Below, in pieces: positions 1 through 5,761 of a stretch of 38,939 nucleotides of DNA. Source of the DNA: UBA2862 sp045658005 (GTDB taxonomy: Bacteria; Bacillota; Clostridia; Christensenellales; Aristaeellaceae); the NCBI GenBank assembly GCA_045658005.1, contig JAZOUD010000072.1, positions 1 to 38,939 on the forward strand, read 5' to 3'. Every line of letters starts with the position of its first letter. Position 1 is the first letter of the stretch. Below the pieces are notes generated by a model, which had not been told where the DNA came from, searched no databases, and worked only from the letters and a program-made list of their open reading frames with translations. The position numbers and the translations under genes were made by a program.

Positions 1-34
1 GGCACCGGGGGTTCGAATCCCTCTCTCTCCGCCA
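1..34 (+). tRNA. tRNA, 3' part only (probably tRNA-Ser)
   Basis: Only the 3' end lies in the window. A T-arm is visible (stem 7-11 with 19-23, loop TTCGAAT at 12-18), followed by the acceptor strand TCTCTCC (24-30), the discriminator G31 and an encoded CCA at 32-34. The acceptor implies a 5' end GGAGAGA, which is usual for serine tRNAs, and the next gene is also tRNA-Ser. The anticodon is outside the window, so the isotype is an inference. Confidence 0.85.
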
Positions 35-47
35 ATTTCATAGCCGT

Positions 48-139
48 GGAGAAGTACCCAAGAGGCCGAAGGGGCTCCCCTGCTAAGGGAGTAGGGTGGG
101 ATAACTGCCGCGAGGGTTCAAATCCCTCCTTCTCCGCCA
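48..139 (+). tRNA. tRNA-Ser(GCU)
   Basis: This is a complete class II tRNA of 92 nt including an encoded CCA (137-139). The acceptor GGAGAAG (48-54) pairs with CTTCTCC (129-135). The anticodon stem CTCCC (75-79) pairs with GGGAG (87-91) around the loop CTGCTAA, giving anticodon GCT at 82-84, which reads AGC/AGU serine codons. The long variable arm and the TTCAAAT T-loop are as expected for serine. It sits 13 nt after another tRNA and is followed directly by a terminator, so the two tRNAs are probably co-transcribed. Confidence 0.97.
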
Positions 140-183
140 AAGGCCCGAAAATGCCGTAGATACAGCGTTTTCGGGCCTTTTAC
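139..183 (+). terminator. Rho-independent terminator of the tRNA operon
   Basis: A 16-bp stem with one G-T wobble is formed by 139-154 (AAAGGCCCGAAAATGC) and 165-180, with a 10-nt loop. The 3' side of the stem ends in TTTT. It directly follows the CCA of tRNA-Ser and ends the tRNA transcript. Confidence 0.85.
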
Positions 184-233
184 TTCATTCAACAAATAAT
201 CAAAGATGGCTGGAAATTTTCTAAAATTGCATT

Positions 234-257
234 CGGTTTACAACGCGGTTTACAACA
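234..257. repeat. Two tandem 12-bp repeats CGGTTTACAAC(G/A)
   Basis: CGGTTTACAACG (234-245) is followed directly by CGGTTTACAACA (246-257), about 100 bp downstream of tRNA-Ser. Short tandem repeats of this kind next to a tRNA resemble integrase arm-type sites or the edge of an integrated element. No tyrosine integrase gene is in the window, so the role is an inference. The rest of 182-318 shows no gene. Confidence 0.5.
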
Positions 258-272
258 CATTTCGCTATATTT

Positions 273-304
273 CAGGGTACTCCCCATCTTCGGGGAGTAC
301 CCTG
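273..304 (-). terminator. Hairpin downstream of the holin-like gene (possible terminator)
   Basis: A perfect 13-bp stem is formed by CAGGGTACTCCCC (273-285) and its complement at 292-304. It lies 15 nt past the stop codon of the minus-strand gene that ends at 319. On the minus strand the T-run comes before the stem and an AAATAT stretch follows it, so it is not a classical terminator. Confidence 0.45.
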
Positions 305-318
305 AAAAAAGTACAGTA

Positions 319-762
319 TCAAATTTCTTTATTTCTTCCAAACGTAATCTCATAAGCCCCCATCGCCGCCAGCGTCGGTATCACCGCGTTCACAATCGCC
401 AGCGCCGCGTTTTCCGGTGTCAGTCCGCCGCCAAACGCCGCGCTCGCCACCATCAGCACCAGGCACACCACATACACCAGCAGCCGCTTGGGAATCTTCC
501 ACACCTTGTCCAGCGGCGCCTTGATGAGTTGCACAAACAGCAGCGCAAACGCCGTACATCCCGCAATCGTTCCCAGCGCCTGCCATGTGAACGGCTCCGT
601 GGGCAGACCGCCCGCACCGCCACTCTCCGCCACCTGCTCAATCGCACCCACGCCCTGGGCCACGTCCGCGGCCACCTCGATGGCTTCCGCCGCGCACGCT
701 GTCACGGCAAACACCGCCAGCATGACCAAAATGGCCATCATCGTAAAAGCAAACCTCTTCAT
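319..762 (-). CDS. Phage holin-like membrane protein
   Basis: This 147-residue protein has an N-terminal hydrophobic segment that looks like a signal peptide (residues 1-24, ending TACAAEA). An Ala/Gly-rich stretch follows, then hydrophobic segments at about 58-80, 92-112 and 118-140. The size, the segment spacing and the charged short tail (GRNKEI) resemble phage holins of the type found in prophage lysis modules, but no diagnostic motif can be read. The start is supported by AAGGAGG 8 nt upstream. The XhlA-like gene ends 13 nt before its start, and that pairing supports a lysis or membrane role. It is the last gene of a minus-strand series running toward tRNA-Ser. No endolysin gene is present. 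The function is an inference. Confidence 0.6.
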   Translation of the reverse strand: MKRFAFTMMAILVMLAVFAVTACAAEAIEVAADVAQGVGAIEQVAESGGAGGLPTEPFTWQALGTIAGCTAFALLFVQLIKAPLDKVWKIPKRLLVYVVCLVLMVASAAFGGGLTPENAALAIVNAVIPTLAAMGAYEITFGRNKEI

Positions 763-775
763 CCTTCATACCTCC

Positions 776-1027
776 TTACTTCATCCCAAAGTGCCCCAAC
801 AGGAACATCACAATCCCGGAGATCACCGCCGCAATGACAGCGTCCCATCGCTTCGCCGGCTTGCTCTTGATCTCGTCCACGTCCTGCTTGACCTCGCTGA
901 CCTTTTCCTCCGTTGATTTCAGCGACATCCCCTGCTTCTCCAGCACAGTTGCCAGTCTGTGGACCGTCTCTGTCAACTCCTTGATGTCGGCCTGCTGGCG
1001 AAACAGCGTCTTGATCTGCTCATCCAT
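776..1027 (-). CDS. XhlA-like small coiled-coil membrane protein
   Basis: This 83-residue protein has a predicted coiled coil over about residues 5-58 (heptad-like, Gln/Lys/Glu rich) and one C-terminal transmembrane helix at about 65-82 (AVIAAVISGIVMFLLGHF). This layout matches XhlA-type proteins, which sit next to holins in Gram-positive prophages. The ATG at 1027 is 20 nt from the nearest GGAGG. The same frame remains open upstream (LEIQAR), so a non-canonical start nearer the ribosome-binding site is possible. It lies 13 nt upstream of the holin-like gene and is probably translated from the same mRNA. Confidence 0.6.
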   Translation of the reverse strand: MDEQIKTLFRQQADIKELTETVHRLATVLEKQGMSLKSTEEKVSEVKQDVDEIKSKPAKRWDAVIAAVISGIVMFLLGHFGMK

Positions 1028-1057
1028 CCGCGCCTGGATTTCAAGTATCCTCCATCA

Positions 1058-1106
1058 CAAAAAGAGAAGCAAGATGAACATTTTTCGTATGTCCATCTTG
1101 CTTCTC
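1058..1106 (-). terminator. Rho-independent terminator after the zinc-ribbon gene
   Basis: A 13-bp perfect stem, GAGAAGCAAGATG (1064-1076) with its complement at 1094-1106, is followed on the minus strand by TTTTTGTG. It lies 30 nt past the stop codon of the gene ending at 1136 and separates it from the XhlA-like gene. Confidence 0.8.
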
Positions 1107-1135
1107 GTAATGTCGTCTGCTATTCGGTTGTCAGT

Positions 1136-1450
1136 TTACCGATTCAGTTCCCAAGTCTTCCCGCAGTTCTGACAGGTGCATATCGTCTTATACACGATGT
1201 GGTTCACCGTCTGCGTCGTCGTCTTGGAAACGTACTTTTTCCTCCTGCCTATGTGAAGCAGTGCCCTCGGTATGAACAACAGCACCCACAGGAACAGGTC
1301 AATGATCTTCCACCACCATCCAATGAAAATCCACCAGAAAAAGCCGTGCCGCTTCTCCTTGGTCTTCGTCCTGCTGAACTCGGTGCTCCCCAGGTTCTCT
1401 TGCACGCTCTCGATCTTCACATTCTCACTGTTGCAACTCGGGCAAAACAT
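1136..1450 (-). CDS. Small membrane protein with split zinc ribbon
   Basis: This 104-residue protein opens with a CPSC knuckle (residues 3-6) and has a second CQNCG knuckle near the C-terminus (about 94-98). The four cysteines could form one zinc ribbon or two half sites. Between them is a strongly hydrophobic, Trp/Phe-rich stretch (about 36-66: FFWWIFIGWWW and on). The start is supported by GGGAGG 8 nt upstream. I do not recognise a named family. Proteins of this layout occur as small hypothetical genes in Clostridia and their prophages. A terminator follows it directly. Confidence 0.65.
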   Translation of the reverse strand: MFCPSCNSENVKIESVQENLGSTEFSRTKTKEKRHGFFWWIFIGWWWKIIDLFLWVLLFIPRALLHIGRRKKYVSKTTTQTVNHIVYKTICTCQNCGKTWELNR

Positions 1451-1503
1451 CTGTACTTCCTCCCATCCCTTTGTTCAATCCCTGTCGTCAAGCGGTGCCG
1501 CCA

Positions 1504-1820
1504 TCATGCCAGCTCCCTCGCCAGCTCCTTCGTCTCCTCGATCATCCGCTTGTAATACGCATGCCCCTTCTCCGTGATCTTCACCGCCATCGGCATCAGC
1601 ACCTTGCCATCCGCCCCGCGCACACCTTCGATGTACCCGTTGCGCTCCATCACCATCAACTGAATCACCGTCTGGTCCCGCGTTATGGTCGGATAGCTTG
1701 CTTGAACAGAGCCCTCGCCGTGCTGATCTTCCCGTCACTGGCCTCGATCCTCTTCACGGCCTCGTAAATCGCCGCCCACTTCTCCGCTGCCTTCGTCATA
1801 TGCTCCTGCGTGAACTTCAT
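1504..1820 (-). pseudogene. YjcQ-like phage protein, frameshifted
   Basis: An ATG at 1820 opens a frame (MKFTQEHMTKAAEKWAAIYE...) that stops after about 45 codons at a TAA near 1685. The same coding pattern continues in another frame (from SYPTITRDQTVIQLMVMERN to the TGA at 1504-1506), ending ITEKGHAYYKRMIEE and ARELA. The span of 317 nt is not a multiple of three. An N-terminal helical part followed by a winged-helix-like part with a C-terminal 'ITEKG' motif resembles YjcQ/phage winged-helix proteins. Either a single-base indel has broken the gene or there is a sequencing error. The shift lies at about 1685-1712. The family assignment is tentative. Confidence 0.6.
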
Positions 1821-1844
1821 CGTATGATCTCCTCCTATCTGTCA

Positions 1845-2786
1845 TTATTTCGTCAATGTAACCTCTGGCGAAGTCCAAATTTCCTTCATAGTATCCTGAT
1901 TGTCAACCTTCAATTTGAACGATACCGTGTTCACATCGTCAAATTTCTCTATGCTGGTCTGCTTGTAATAGAATATAAAACCGTTACTCCCGCGTTTGCC
2001 AGGGTCTATATACAGTGGCATACCTGTCATCACCATCTGCATCATCTCATCGTTGATCGACGCTTTGTCCATGTATACCCATATCGGCTGCTCGGTTTTA
2101 TTCTTGACGCGCAGTCTGACCGTGAACATACCGAGTTCAGGATGGTCTTCAAACCCCAGAAATTCTGCATCAATCTCATCGCTTTCTACTATCACTTCAT
2201 CTACATCTGCAGTTTCATCCGATTCTTTATTGACATCCTGTTCAAGCAATACCTCGGCTTGTTTCCCATATGTTTGGTTTTGTGAATTTGACTTCTGATT
2301 TCGCCCTATAAATACACCGATTGCTACTCCAACCACAATTGCCACCACGGCCAACAAGAATAAAGGCAACTTGCTCGTATGATCTTTTTTATTTGACCCA
2401 TAGTTTTGATTTGTACTGCTTCCTATCCCCAATCGCATTCCATCCCCATCGCGGAACTCTCCCTTCGATATCTGAACAATATCCCATATCCACGTTACGC
2501 CCAGCACAGCGCAGCATACACCCGCTACCAGTTCCCGCCAATGAAGCGCAAGCCAATTCGAATTTCCAAAAGTTATCGCTATTCTGATCGTGTTGTACAT
2601 CCCAAACGCGCCAGTAGCCAGCATCATTACCACCGTCAGCAACACATTCACTAATCCGCGCCACGGTCTCTTCACGTAGAAGTAATGCAGCCCCAGGAAC
2701 CCGCCAAACACACACAGCAGCAGCGCCACAGCCTTGTGCTTCTTCGACCTAAGAAATCGGTATTCGTATCGCTTTTCCTTCGGCAT
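1845..2786 (-). CDS. TM2-domain membrane protein with extracellular domain
   Basis: From the ATG at 2786 the protein has 313 residues. That start has AAAGGCGG 7 nt upstream. An in-frame ATG at 2804 lacks a site and overlaps this SD. The N-terminal part (about residues 14-75) is a TM2 domain: a charged residue followed by two membrane helices with GGFLGLHYFYV between them. Further helices follow at about 85-105 and 140-165 (LPLFLLAVVAIVVGVAIGVFIG). An acidic linker comes next, and then an extracellular beta-type domain (about 205-313) resembling the DUF4352/DUF5067 group (VRLRVKNKTEQPIWV, FKLKVDNQD). TM2 proteins are membrane proteins of mostly unknown role. It precedes the frameshifted YjcQ-like gene and follows a small secreted protein gene. 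Confidence 0.7.
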   Translation of the reverse strand: MPKEKRYEYRFLRSKKHKAVALLLCVFGGFLGLHYFYVKRPWRGLVNVLLTVVMMLATGAFGMYNTIRIAITFGNSNWLALHWRELVAGVCCAVLGVTWIWDIVQISKGEFRDGDGMRLGIGSSTNQNYGSNKKDHTSKLPLFLLAVVAIVVGVAIGVFIGRNQKSNSQNQTYGKQAEVLLEQDVNKESDETADVDEVIVESDEIDAEFLGFEDHPELGMFTVRLRVKNKTEQPIWVYMDKASINDEMMQMVMTGMPLYIDPGKRGSNGFIFYYKQTSIEKFDDVNTVSFKLKVDNQDTMKEIWTSPEVTLTK

Positions 2787-2835
2787 CGTATGTCCGCCTT
2801 TCATCTTGTAATGATCTTCTTGTCGGCTAACTCGT

Positions 2836-3294
2836 TTACTTGAATCCTAAATCAGGCTTGCCCGAATAAGGAGTGAAAACTGCCTTGCCCGCATCTGCTG
2901 ATACTTCTACAAATTGTCCCTTTTCAAGTATGACATCCGCTTGTTGCATATAATTATCAGTATAGTATTCATAATCTTGTGAAGCCACCATAACCGAGCT
3001 TACGTTACCATCAACTGTAGCGCCTTTTCTAAAATTCCCAATTATCAAAAAGGCCAAGGAACCTTTTTCAGGAAGAACAGTCCAATGTCCTTCTGGTATA
3101 TCAACACCAACTTCCCATACCCCCTGCGGAACTGTAACTTCCTGCCATTCCTCACATTTCCACATAGCCTTGTTGATCTCGTCTTTCAGAGCCACCAACT
3201 CGTCATAAGTCATCCCACTTAGGTCGATCTCAGCCATAGCCACATTTGCTATCACAATCATAACTACCATTACCATCGCAATAATCCGCTTCAT
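2836..3294 (-). CDS. Small secreted protein with beta-domain
   Basis: This 152-residue protein has a clear signal peptide (MKRIIAMVMVVMIVIANVAMA, cleavage after about residue 21). A short helix with the MTYDELVALKDEINKAMW motif follows. The rest is a beta domain containing PQGVWEVGVDIPEGHWTV. That pattern (GxYxVGxDIPxGxY) is common in secreted or surface proteins of Clostridia, often in accessory regions. The start has AAGGAGG 7 nt upstream. The serine recombinase gene ends 22 nt upstream. The biological role is unknown. Confidence 0.7.
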   Translation of the reverse strand: MKRIIAMVMVVMIVIANVAMAEIDLSGMTYDELVALKDEINKAMWKCEEWQEVTVPQGVWEVGVDIPEGHWTVLPEKGSLAFLIIGNFRKGATVDGNVSSVMVASQDYEYYTDNYMQQADVILEKGQFVEVSADAGKAVFTPYSGKPDLGFK

Positions 3295-3316
3295 TGTAAT
3301 TCCTCCTTAATTCTCG

Positions 3317-3892
3317 TTATCCTGCTTTCATTCTGTTGTACCATGTGCTTCTGCTGATCCCAAGCTCACGGCAGCACTCCGCCACCGTTATCTCGTTCCT
3401 TTTTTGCCTTTCGCGGAGTTTTGAAAACTCCTCTTTATCTATCTCAATGGCCTTCCTGCCCTCACGCCATTCAGGGTTGTTCGCCTTGACTATCGCCTTC
3501 CCCTCGTTCAACCTCTCCATGATGTTGTCACGCTCAAACTCCGCAAACGCAAGCAATATCTGCATCATCAATCTACCCGTCGGCGTATTCTCGATCAGTC
3601 CCATGTTCAGGATATGTACCGTAACGCCACGCGCCATCAATTCCTTGATCTTGTTGGCACCGTCCGTAGCCGTCCTCGCAAATCTGTCCAGCTTCGTCAC
3701 CTTCAACGTGTCCCCTGCCTTCAACTCTCCCATCAGTTTCGTGAACTCCGGCCTGTCCATCTTTGTCCCTGTAAAGTGCTCATAGTATACCTTCTCGCAC
3801 CCGGCAGCTTTCAATGCCTCCGTCTGCCCTTGCTTGCTGTTCCCGTATCGGTCCTGCCCGTCTGATGATACTCTCGCATAGCCATATACCAT
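3317..3892 (-). CDS. Serine recombinase (resolvase/invertase family)
   Basis: This 191-residue protein is the usual size of a small serine resolvase/invertase. The catalytic N-terminal domain opens YGYARVSS with the nucleophilic serine at residue 9 or 10, then has the KLDRFART motif with conserved arginines at about residues 66-74, and LLAFAEFERDNIMER before the long E helix. The C-terminal part (about 150-188) is a helix-turn-helix ending CCRELGISRSTWYNRMK. These enzymes cut and rejoin DNA through a phosphoserine bond. The start has AAGGTGGG 6 nt upstream. It appears intact and is the only recombinase in the window, so it may have moved or rearranged this accessory region. It is too small to be a large phage-type serine integrase. 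Confidence 0.93.
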   Translation of the reverse strand: MVYGYARVSSDGQDRYGNSKQGQTEALKAAGCEKVYYEHFTGTKMDRPEFTKLMGELKAGDTLKVTKLDRFARTATDGANKIKELMARGVTVHILNMGLIENTPTGRLMMQILLAFAEFERDNIMERLNEGKAIVKANNPEWREGRKAIEIDKEEFSKLRERQKRNEITVAECCRELGISRSTWYNRMKAG

Positions 3893-3936
3893 ATATATCC
3901 CACCTTGTTATCCCGTATAGATGATGTTTCCCCACG

Positions 3937-4230
3937 TTAATCCCCACTCTTATATTTTGCGGCTACTTTTTGATCGTGCTCTGGGTCGCTGCTTATGCAA
4001 TCGACGTAATAACCTCCATTGGGCACCTTCGCCGTTGACGGAACCACAAGTATCTTATAGCCAGCGACTCGCAGCATGTCATTCAAGGTAGAAAGGGGAA
4101 TATCCTTTACCTTGGTGCTGTTCAGTCTGTCCCACATAGTCGGAGACGTTGTACCGCATCGCCTCGCAAATTCCGCAACCGTCCATTTGTTATCGTCAAC
4201 GATCTTCTTCATCACTTCTCTTCCGGTCAC
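3937..4230 (-). CDS. Small HTH transcriptional regulator
   Basis: The best start is the GTG at 4230, with AAGGGAGG 8 nt upstream, giving 97 residues. The upstream ATGs in the same frame (4281, 4269) fall in or before the promoter. The central part is a Xre/Cro-like helix-turn-helix (WTVAEFARRCGTTSPTMWDRL, about residues 15-37). The part after it (LSTLNDMLRVAGYKILVVPS) is a pattern common in phage and element regulators. A near-consensus promoter lies directly upstream, with an 18-bp repeat overlapping its -35 box. The same repeat occurs three times upstream of the divergent ORF at 4953, which suggests that this protein binds it and controls both promoters. That link is an inference. Confidence 0.8.
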   Translation of the reverse strand: MTGREVMKKIVDDNKWTVAEFARRCGTTSPTMWDRLNSTKVKDIPLSTLNDMLRVAGYKILVVPSTAKVPNGGYYVDCISSDPEHDQKVAAKYKSGD

Positions 4231-4259
4231 TGTTGTAGCCTCCCTTCTCTTTGCAACAC

Positions 4260-4288
4260 AGTATATCATACAAGAAATCACTTGTCAA
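4260..4288 (-). promoter_or_regulatory. Near-consensus SigA promoter of the HTH regulator
   Basis: On the minus strand TTGACA (4288-4283) and TATACT (4265-4260) are separated by exactly 17 bp. The -35 box overlaps an operator-like repeat at 4284-4301. The mRNA would start near 4253, leaving a leader of about 20 nt before the GTG start at 4230. Confidence 0.85.
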
Positions 4289-4301
4289 TAGTTTTCTTGA
4301 T
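4284..4301 (-). promoter_or_regulatory. Operator-like repeat overlapping the -35 box
   Basis: On the minus strand this reads ATCAAGAAAACTATTGAC. It matches the copy at 4896-4913 at 15 of 18 positions. Its position over the -35 box would allow repression by a bound protein. Confidence 0.6.
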
Positions 4302-4309
4302 TTTTTGAA

Positions 4310-4790
4310 TCTTTTTTATGTTTTCCCACCACGCCCTATCAACCGTCTGGCCCCGGAAAACGCCAAACACCCCAATGGGCACCCCGAAAACGTGCTATGC
4401 ATATGGGGAAGAGAACCGAGCGGAGGCAGGACCCGCAGCACCGAGGACCGCCCACGCCGCCACAATCAGCGGCCCCGCATCGACGACGGGCAGCACCAGC
4501 AGCCCAGACAGGCCCACCGGGCACAGCAGATCACCCCGCCCACGCTGGACAGCCCACCGTCACCGCCCGCGCAGCACACAGCCCACCGCCCTACACGCGC
4601 CCAGGCAGTGACCACAGCCCGACACAGCCCCGGCACAGATCGACGCCGAACAGCCGCGGCCCACGTCCCCGCACAGCGCCAGGACGCCCGCCAGCACCGC
4701 CCACGCAGATCATACCATTATATACCCATCGTCACTGACCGCCCCGGCCACACCGGACCACTGGACCGGTAGTAACGCCCGCCAACCGTG
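4310..4790. other. C-rich, T-poor intergenic stretch without a convincing gene
   Basis: Between the HTH regulator and the 4953 ORF lies about 480 bp whose plus strand is very rich in C and A and poor in T, with recurring CAGCCCACC and CGCCCACG words. Open frames exist on both strands (for example plus-strand frames rich in Pro, Arg, His and Gln), but none has a convincing ribosome-binding site or recognisable protein pattern. On the minus strand one frame holds hydrophobic stretches (AVLAGVLALC and LLVLPVVDAGPLIVAAW) broken by a stop, so a decayed membrane-protein gene is possible. Composition differs sharply from the flanks. Confidence 0.5.
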
Positions 4791-4834
4791 CAACAACTGA
4801 ACAGATACCGGATACTACGCCCGGCCTCGCAGAA

Positions 4835-4913
4835 ATCAAGAAAATATTTGATTTTCCCTATTGGCAACCAAGAAAACATTTGATATAATAAGACCATCAA
4901 GAAAACATTTGAT
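4835..4913 (+). repeat. Three 18-bp operator-like repeats
   Basis: Three direct copies of ATCAAGAAAACATTTGAT or a close variant occur at 4835-4852 (T for C at position 11), 4867-4884 (C for T at position 2) and 4896-4913 (exact). Spacings are 32 and 29 bp, about three helical turns. Each copy is partly palindromic (ATCAA...TTGAT). The middle copy fills the spacer of the promoter at 4861-4889 and the last lies at the expected transcription start. Confidence 0.75.
4861..4889 (+). promoter_or_regulatory. SigA-type promoter of the 4953 ORF
   Basis: TTGGCA (4861-4866) and TATAAT (4884-4889) are separated by 17 bp. The spacer is itself one copy of the operator-like repeat, so binding there should block RNA polymerase. 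Confidence 0.8.
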
Positions 4914-4952
4914 ATTTGACCCATCCCACCAACCACCGAGGAGGCGCGACAC

Positions 4953-5234
4953 ATGGCAGTTAAAATCATACCCGGCACAAGCCCCGAGGCCCGGCGCGAG
5001 CTGGTGGCCTACATCCATTCATATAGGGCGCTTGAGTGCACAGAGGACGGCTTGACCGTGCTGTACATCATCGACGAGGACGAGGCTGAGATGTGCCGCG
5101 ACATGGAGCTTATACAAGGTAATACCTGTATAGACCATTTTCGTGAGGTCACGAAAAAGCCTTCGTTACTTCGCCGGTCCTTCGTACCCGTTCAGATTCC
5201 TTCGTTCGCTGGTGGCCTTCATTCAGAAGATTGA
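4953..5234 (+). CDS. Small hypothetical protein, C-terminus replaced by repeat sequence
   Basis: The ATG at 4953 has GAGGAGG 8 nt upstream and a promoter 60-90 bp upstream, so the start is good. The first 55 residues or so (MAVKIIPGTSPEARRELVAY and on to DEDEAEMCRDMELIQ) look like real protein, with an acidic middle part. From about nt 5150 the frame runs into the CTTCGTTC repeat array, which gives Ser/Phe/Val/Arg-rich sequence and a stop at 5234. The gene therefore seems truncated by the array. I do not recognise the family. Control by the HTH regulator through the upstream repeats is likely. Confidence 0.55.
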   Translation: MAVKIIPGTSPEARRELVAYIHSYRALECTEDGLTVLYIIDEDEAEMCRDMELIQGNTCIDHFREVTKKPSLLRRSFVPVQIPSFAGGLHSED

Positions 5235-5382
5235 ATCCTTCGCAGGTGCTTCGTTCCTTCGCAAGTTCCTTCGTTCATGGGCTCCTCCTCTTCGCAGGTC
5301 CTTCGTTCGTCGCCGCCGTTCCTTCGTTCCCTGTCATGCTTCTTCGTTCGTCCCTTCGTTCCTTCGTCCGCAGTATCGTCCC
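5155..5382 (+). repeat. Array of CTTCGTTC-type short repeats
   Basis: About 230 bp contain more than a dozen copies of CCTTCGTTC or CTTCGCAGG/CTTCGTACC variants, some in direct tandem (TTCGTTCCTTCG). Spacing is irregular (8 to about 25 bp) and there are no unique spacers of constant length, so it is not CRISPR. It joins the broken 3' end of the 4953 ORF to the broken 5' end of the HEPN-like ORF. Open frames through it code for repetitive Ser-Phe-Val-Pro sequence and are not taken as genes. Confidence 0.75.
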
Positions 5383-5691
5383 ATGCCCCTGGAGATCATT
5401 TGCTATCAATGCCAGCAATGTGCCGAAAAAGCGCTCAAAGCGCTATATATCAATATGAAAATACCCGGTGGCGTTCCCAGGACCCACGACCTGTCCCTGT
5501 TGTTGGATCAGATACACAATTCTGTCAGTATTTTCGATCAGTTATACGATTTGGCTGACCAGTTGACACCGTATGGCATTGCAGCGAGGTATCCGAACAA
5601 CCTGAATTTCGATGAGTTCAGAACGAAACACGCCATCGAAGCCGCAGAGACCATCCTTGAATGGGTAAAAAAGAACATTTCTGAAGGATAA
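5383..5691 (+). CDS. HEPN-domain protein, N-terminally truncated
   Basis: From the ATG at 5383 the frame gives 102 residues. YQCQQCAEKALKALYI, followed by PRTHDLSLLLDQI and later GIAARYPNN and HAIEAAETILEWVKK, is the core of a HEPN domain, a helical fold found in RNase toxins and in partners of minimal nucleotidyltransferases. The usual first helix (about 20-25 residues before the 'Q-Q-A-EKALKA' helix) is missing, and the sequence upstream is the CTTCGTTC array. No clear ribosome-binding site precedes the ATG. No nucleotidyltransferase partner lies nearby. It is most likely a pseudogene fragment, although expression of the shortened domain cannot be excluded. Confidence 0.6.
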   Translation: MPLEIICYQCQQCAEKALKALYINMKIPGGVPRTHDLSLLLDQIHNSVSIFDQLYDLADQLTPYGIAARYPNNLNFDEFRTKHAIEAAETILEWVKKNISEG

Positions 5692-5710
5692 TGCCGCATG
5701 CCTTCAAAAA

Positions 5711-5760
5711 ATAGTCTCTCCATGAAAACACACACGTTTTCATGGAGAGACCATTATATT
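5711..5760. terminator. Bidirectional terminator between HEPN ORF and histidine kinase
   Basis: A perfect 16-bp stem, 5714-5729 with 5736-5751, has the loop ACACAC. On the minus strand it is followed by TATTTTTTG, a strong U-tract ending the two-component operon. On the plus strand a weaker CATTATATTTT follows. Confidence 0.88.
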
Positions 5761-5761
5761 T

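Noticed and set aside
11..139. Repeated GGTTC(A/G)AATCCCTC..TCTCCGCCA considered as an att duplication
   Set aside because: The two copies are the 3' ends of two neighbouring tRNA genes and need no integration event.
4251..4772. Plus-strand frames of up to 173 codons in the C-rich stretch
   Set aside because: Their composition (Pro, Arg, Gln, His, Thr) follows the base skew, starts lack ribosome-binding sites, and one runs through the promoter of the divergent regulator.
5155..5382. CTTCGTTC array considered as a CRISPR
   Set aside because: Units are only 8-9 nt, spacings irregular, there are no unique spacers of constant size and no cas gene is present.
5383..5691. HEPN/MNT toxin-antitoxin pair
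   Set aside because: No nucleotidyltransferase gene lies on either side, and the HEPN domain lacks its first helix.
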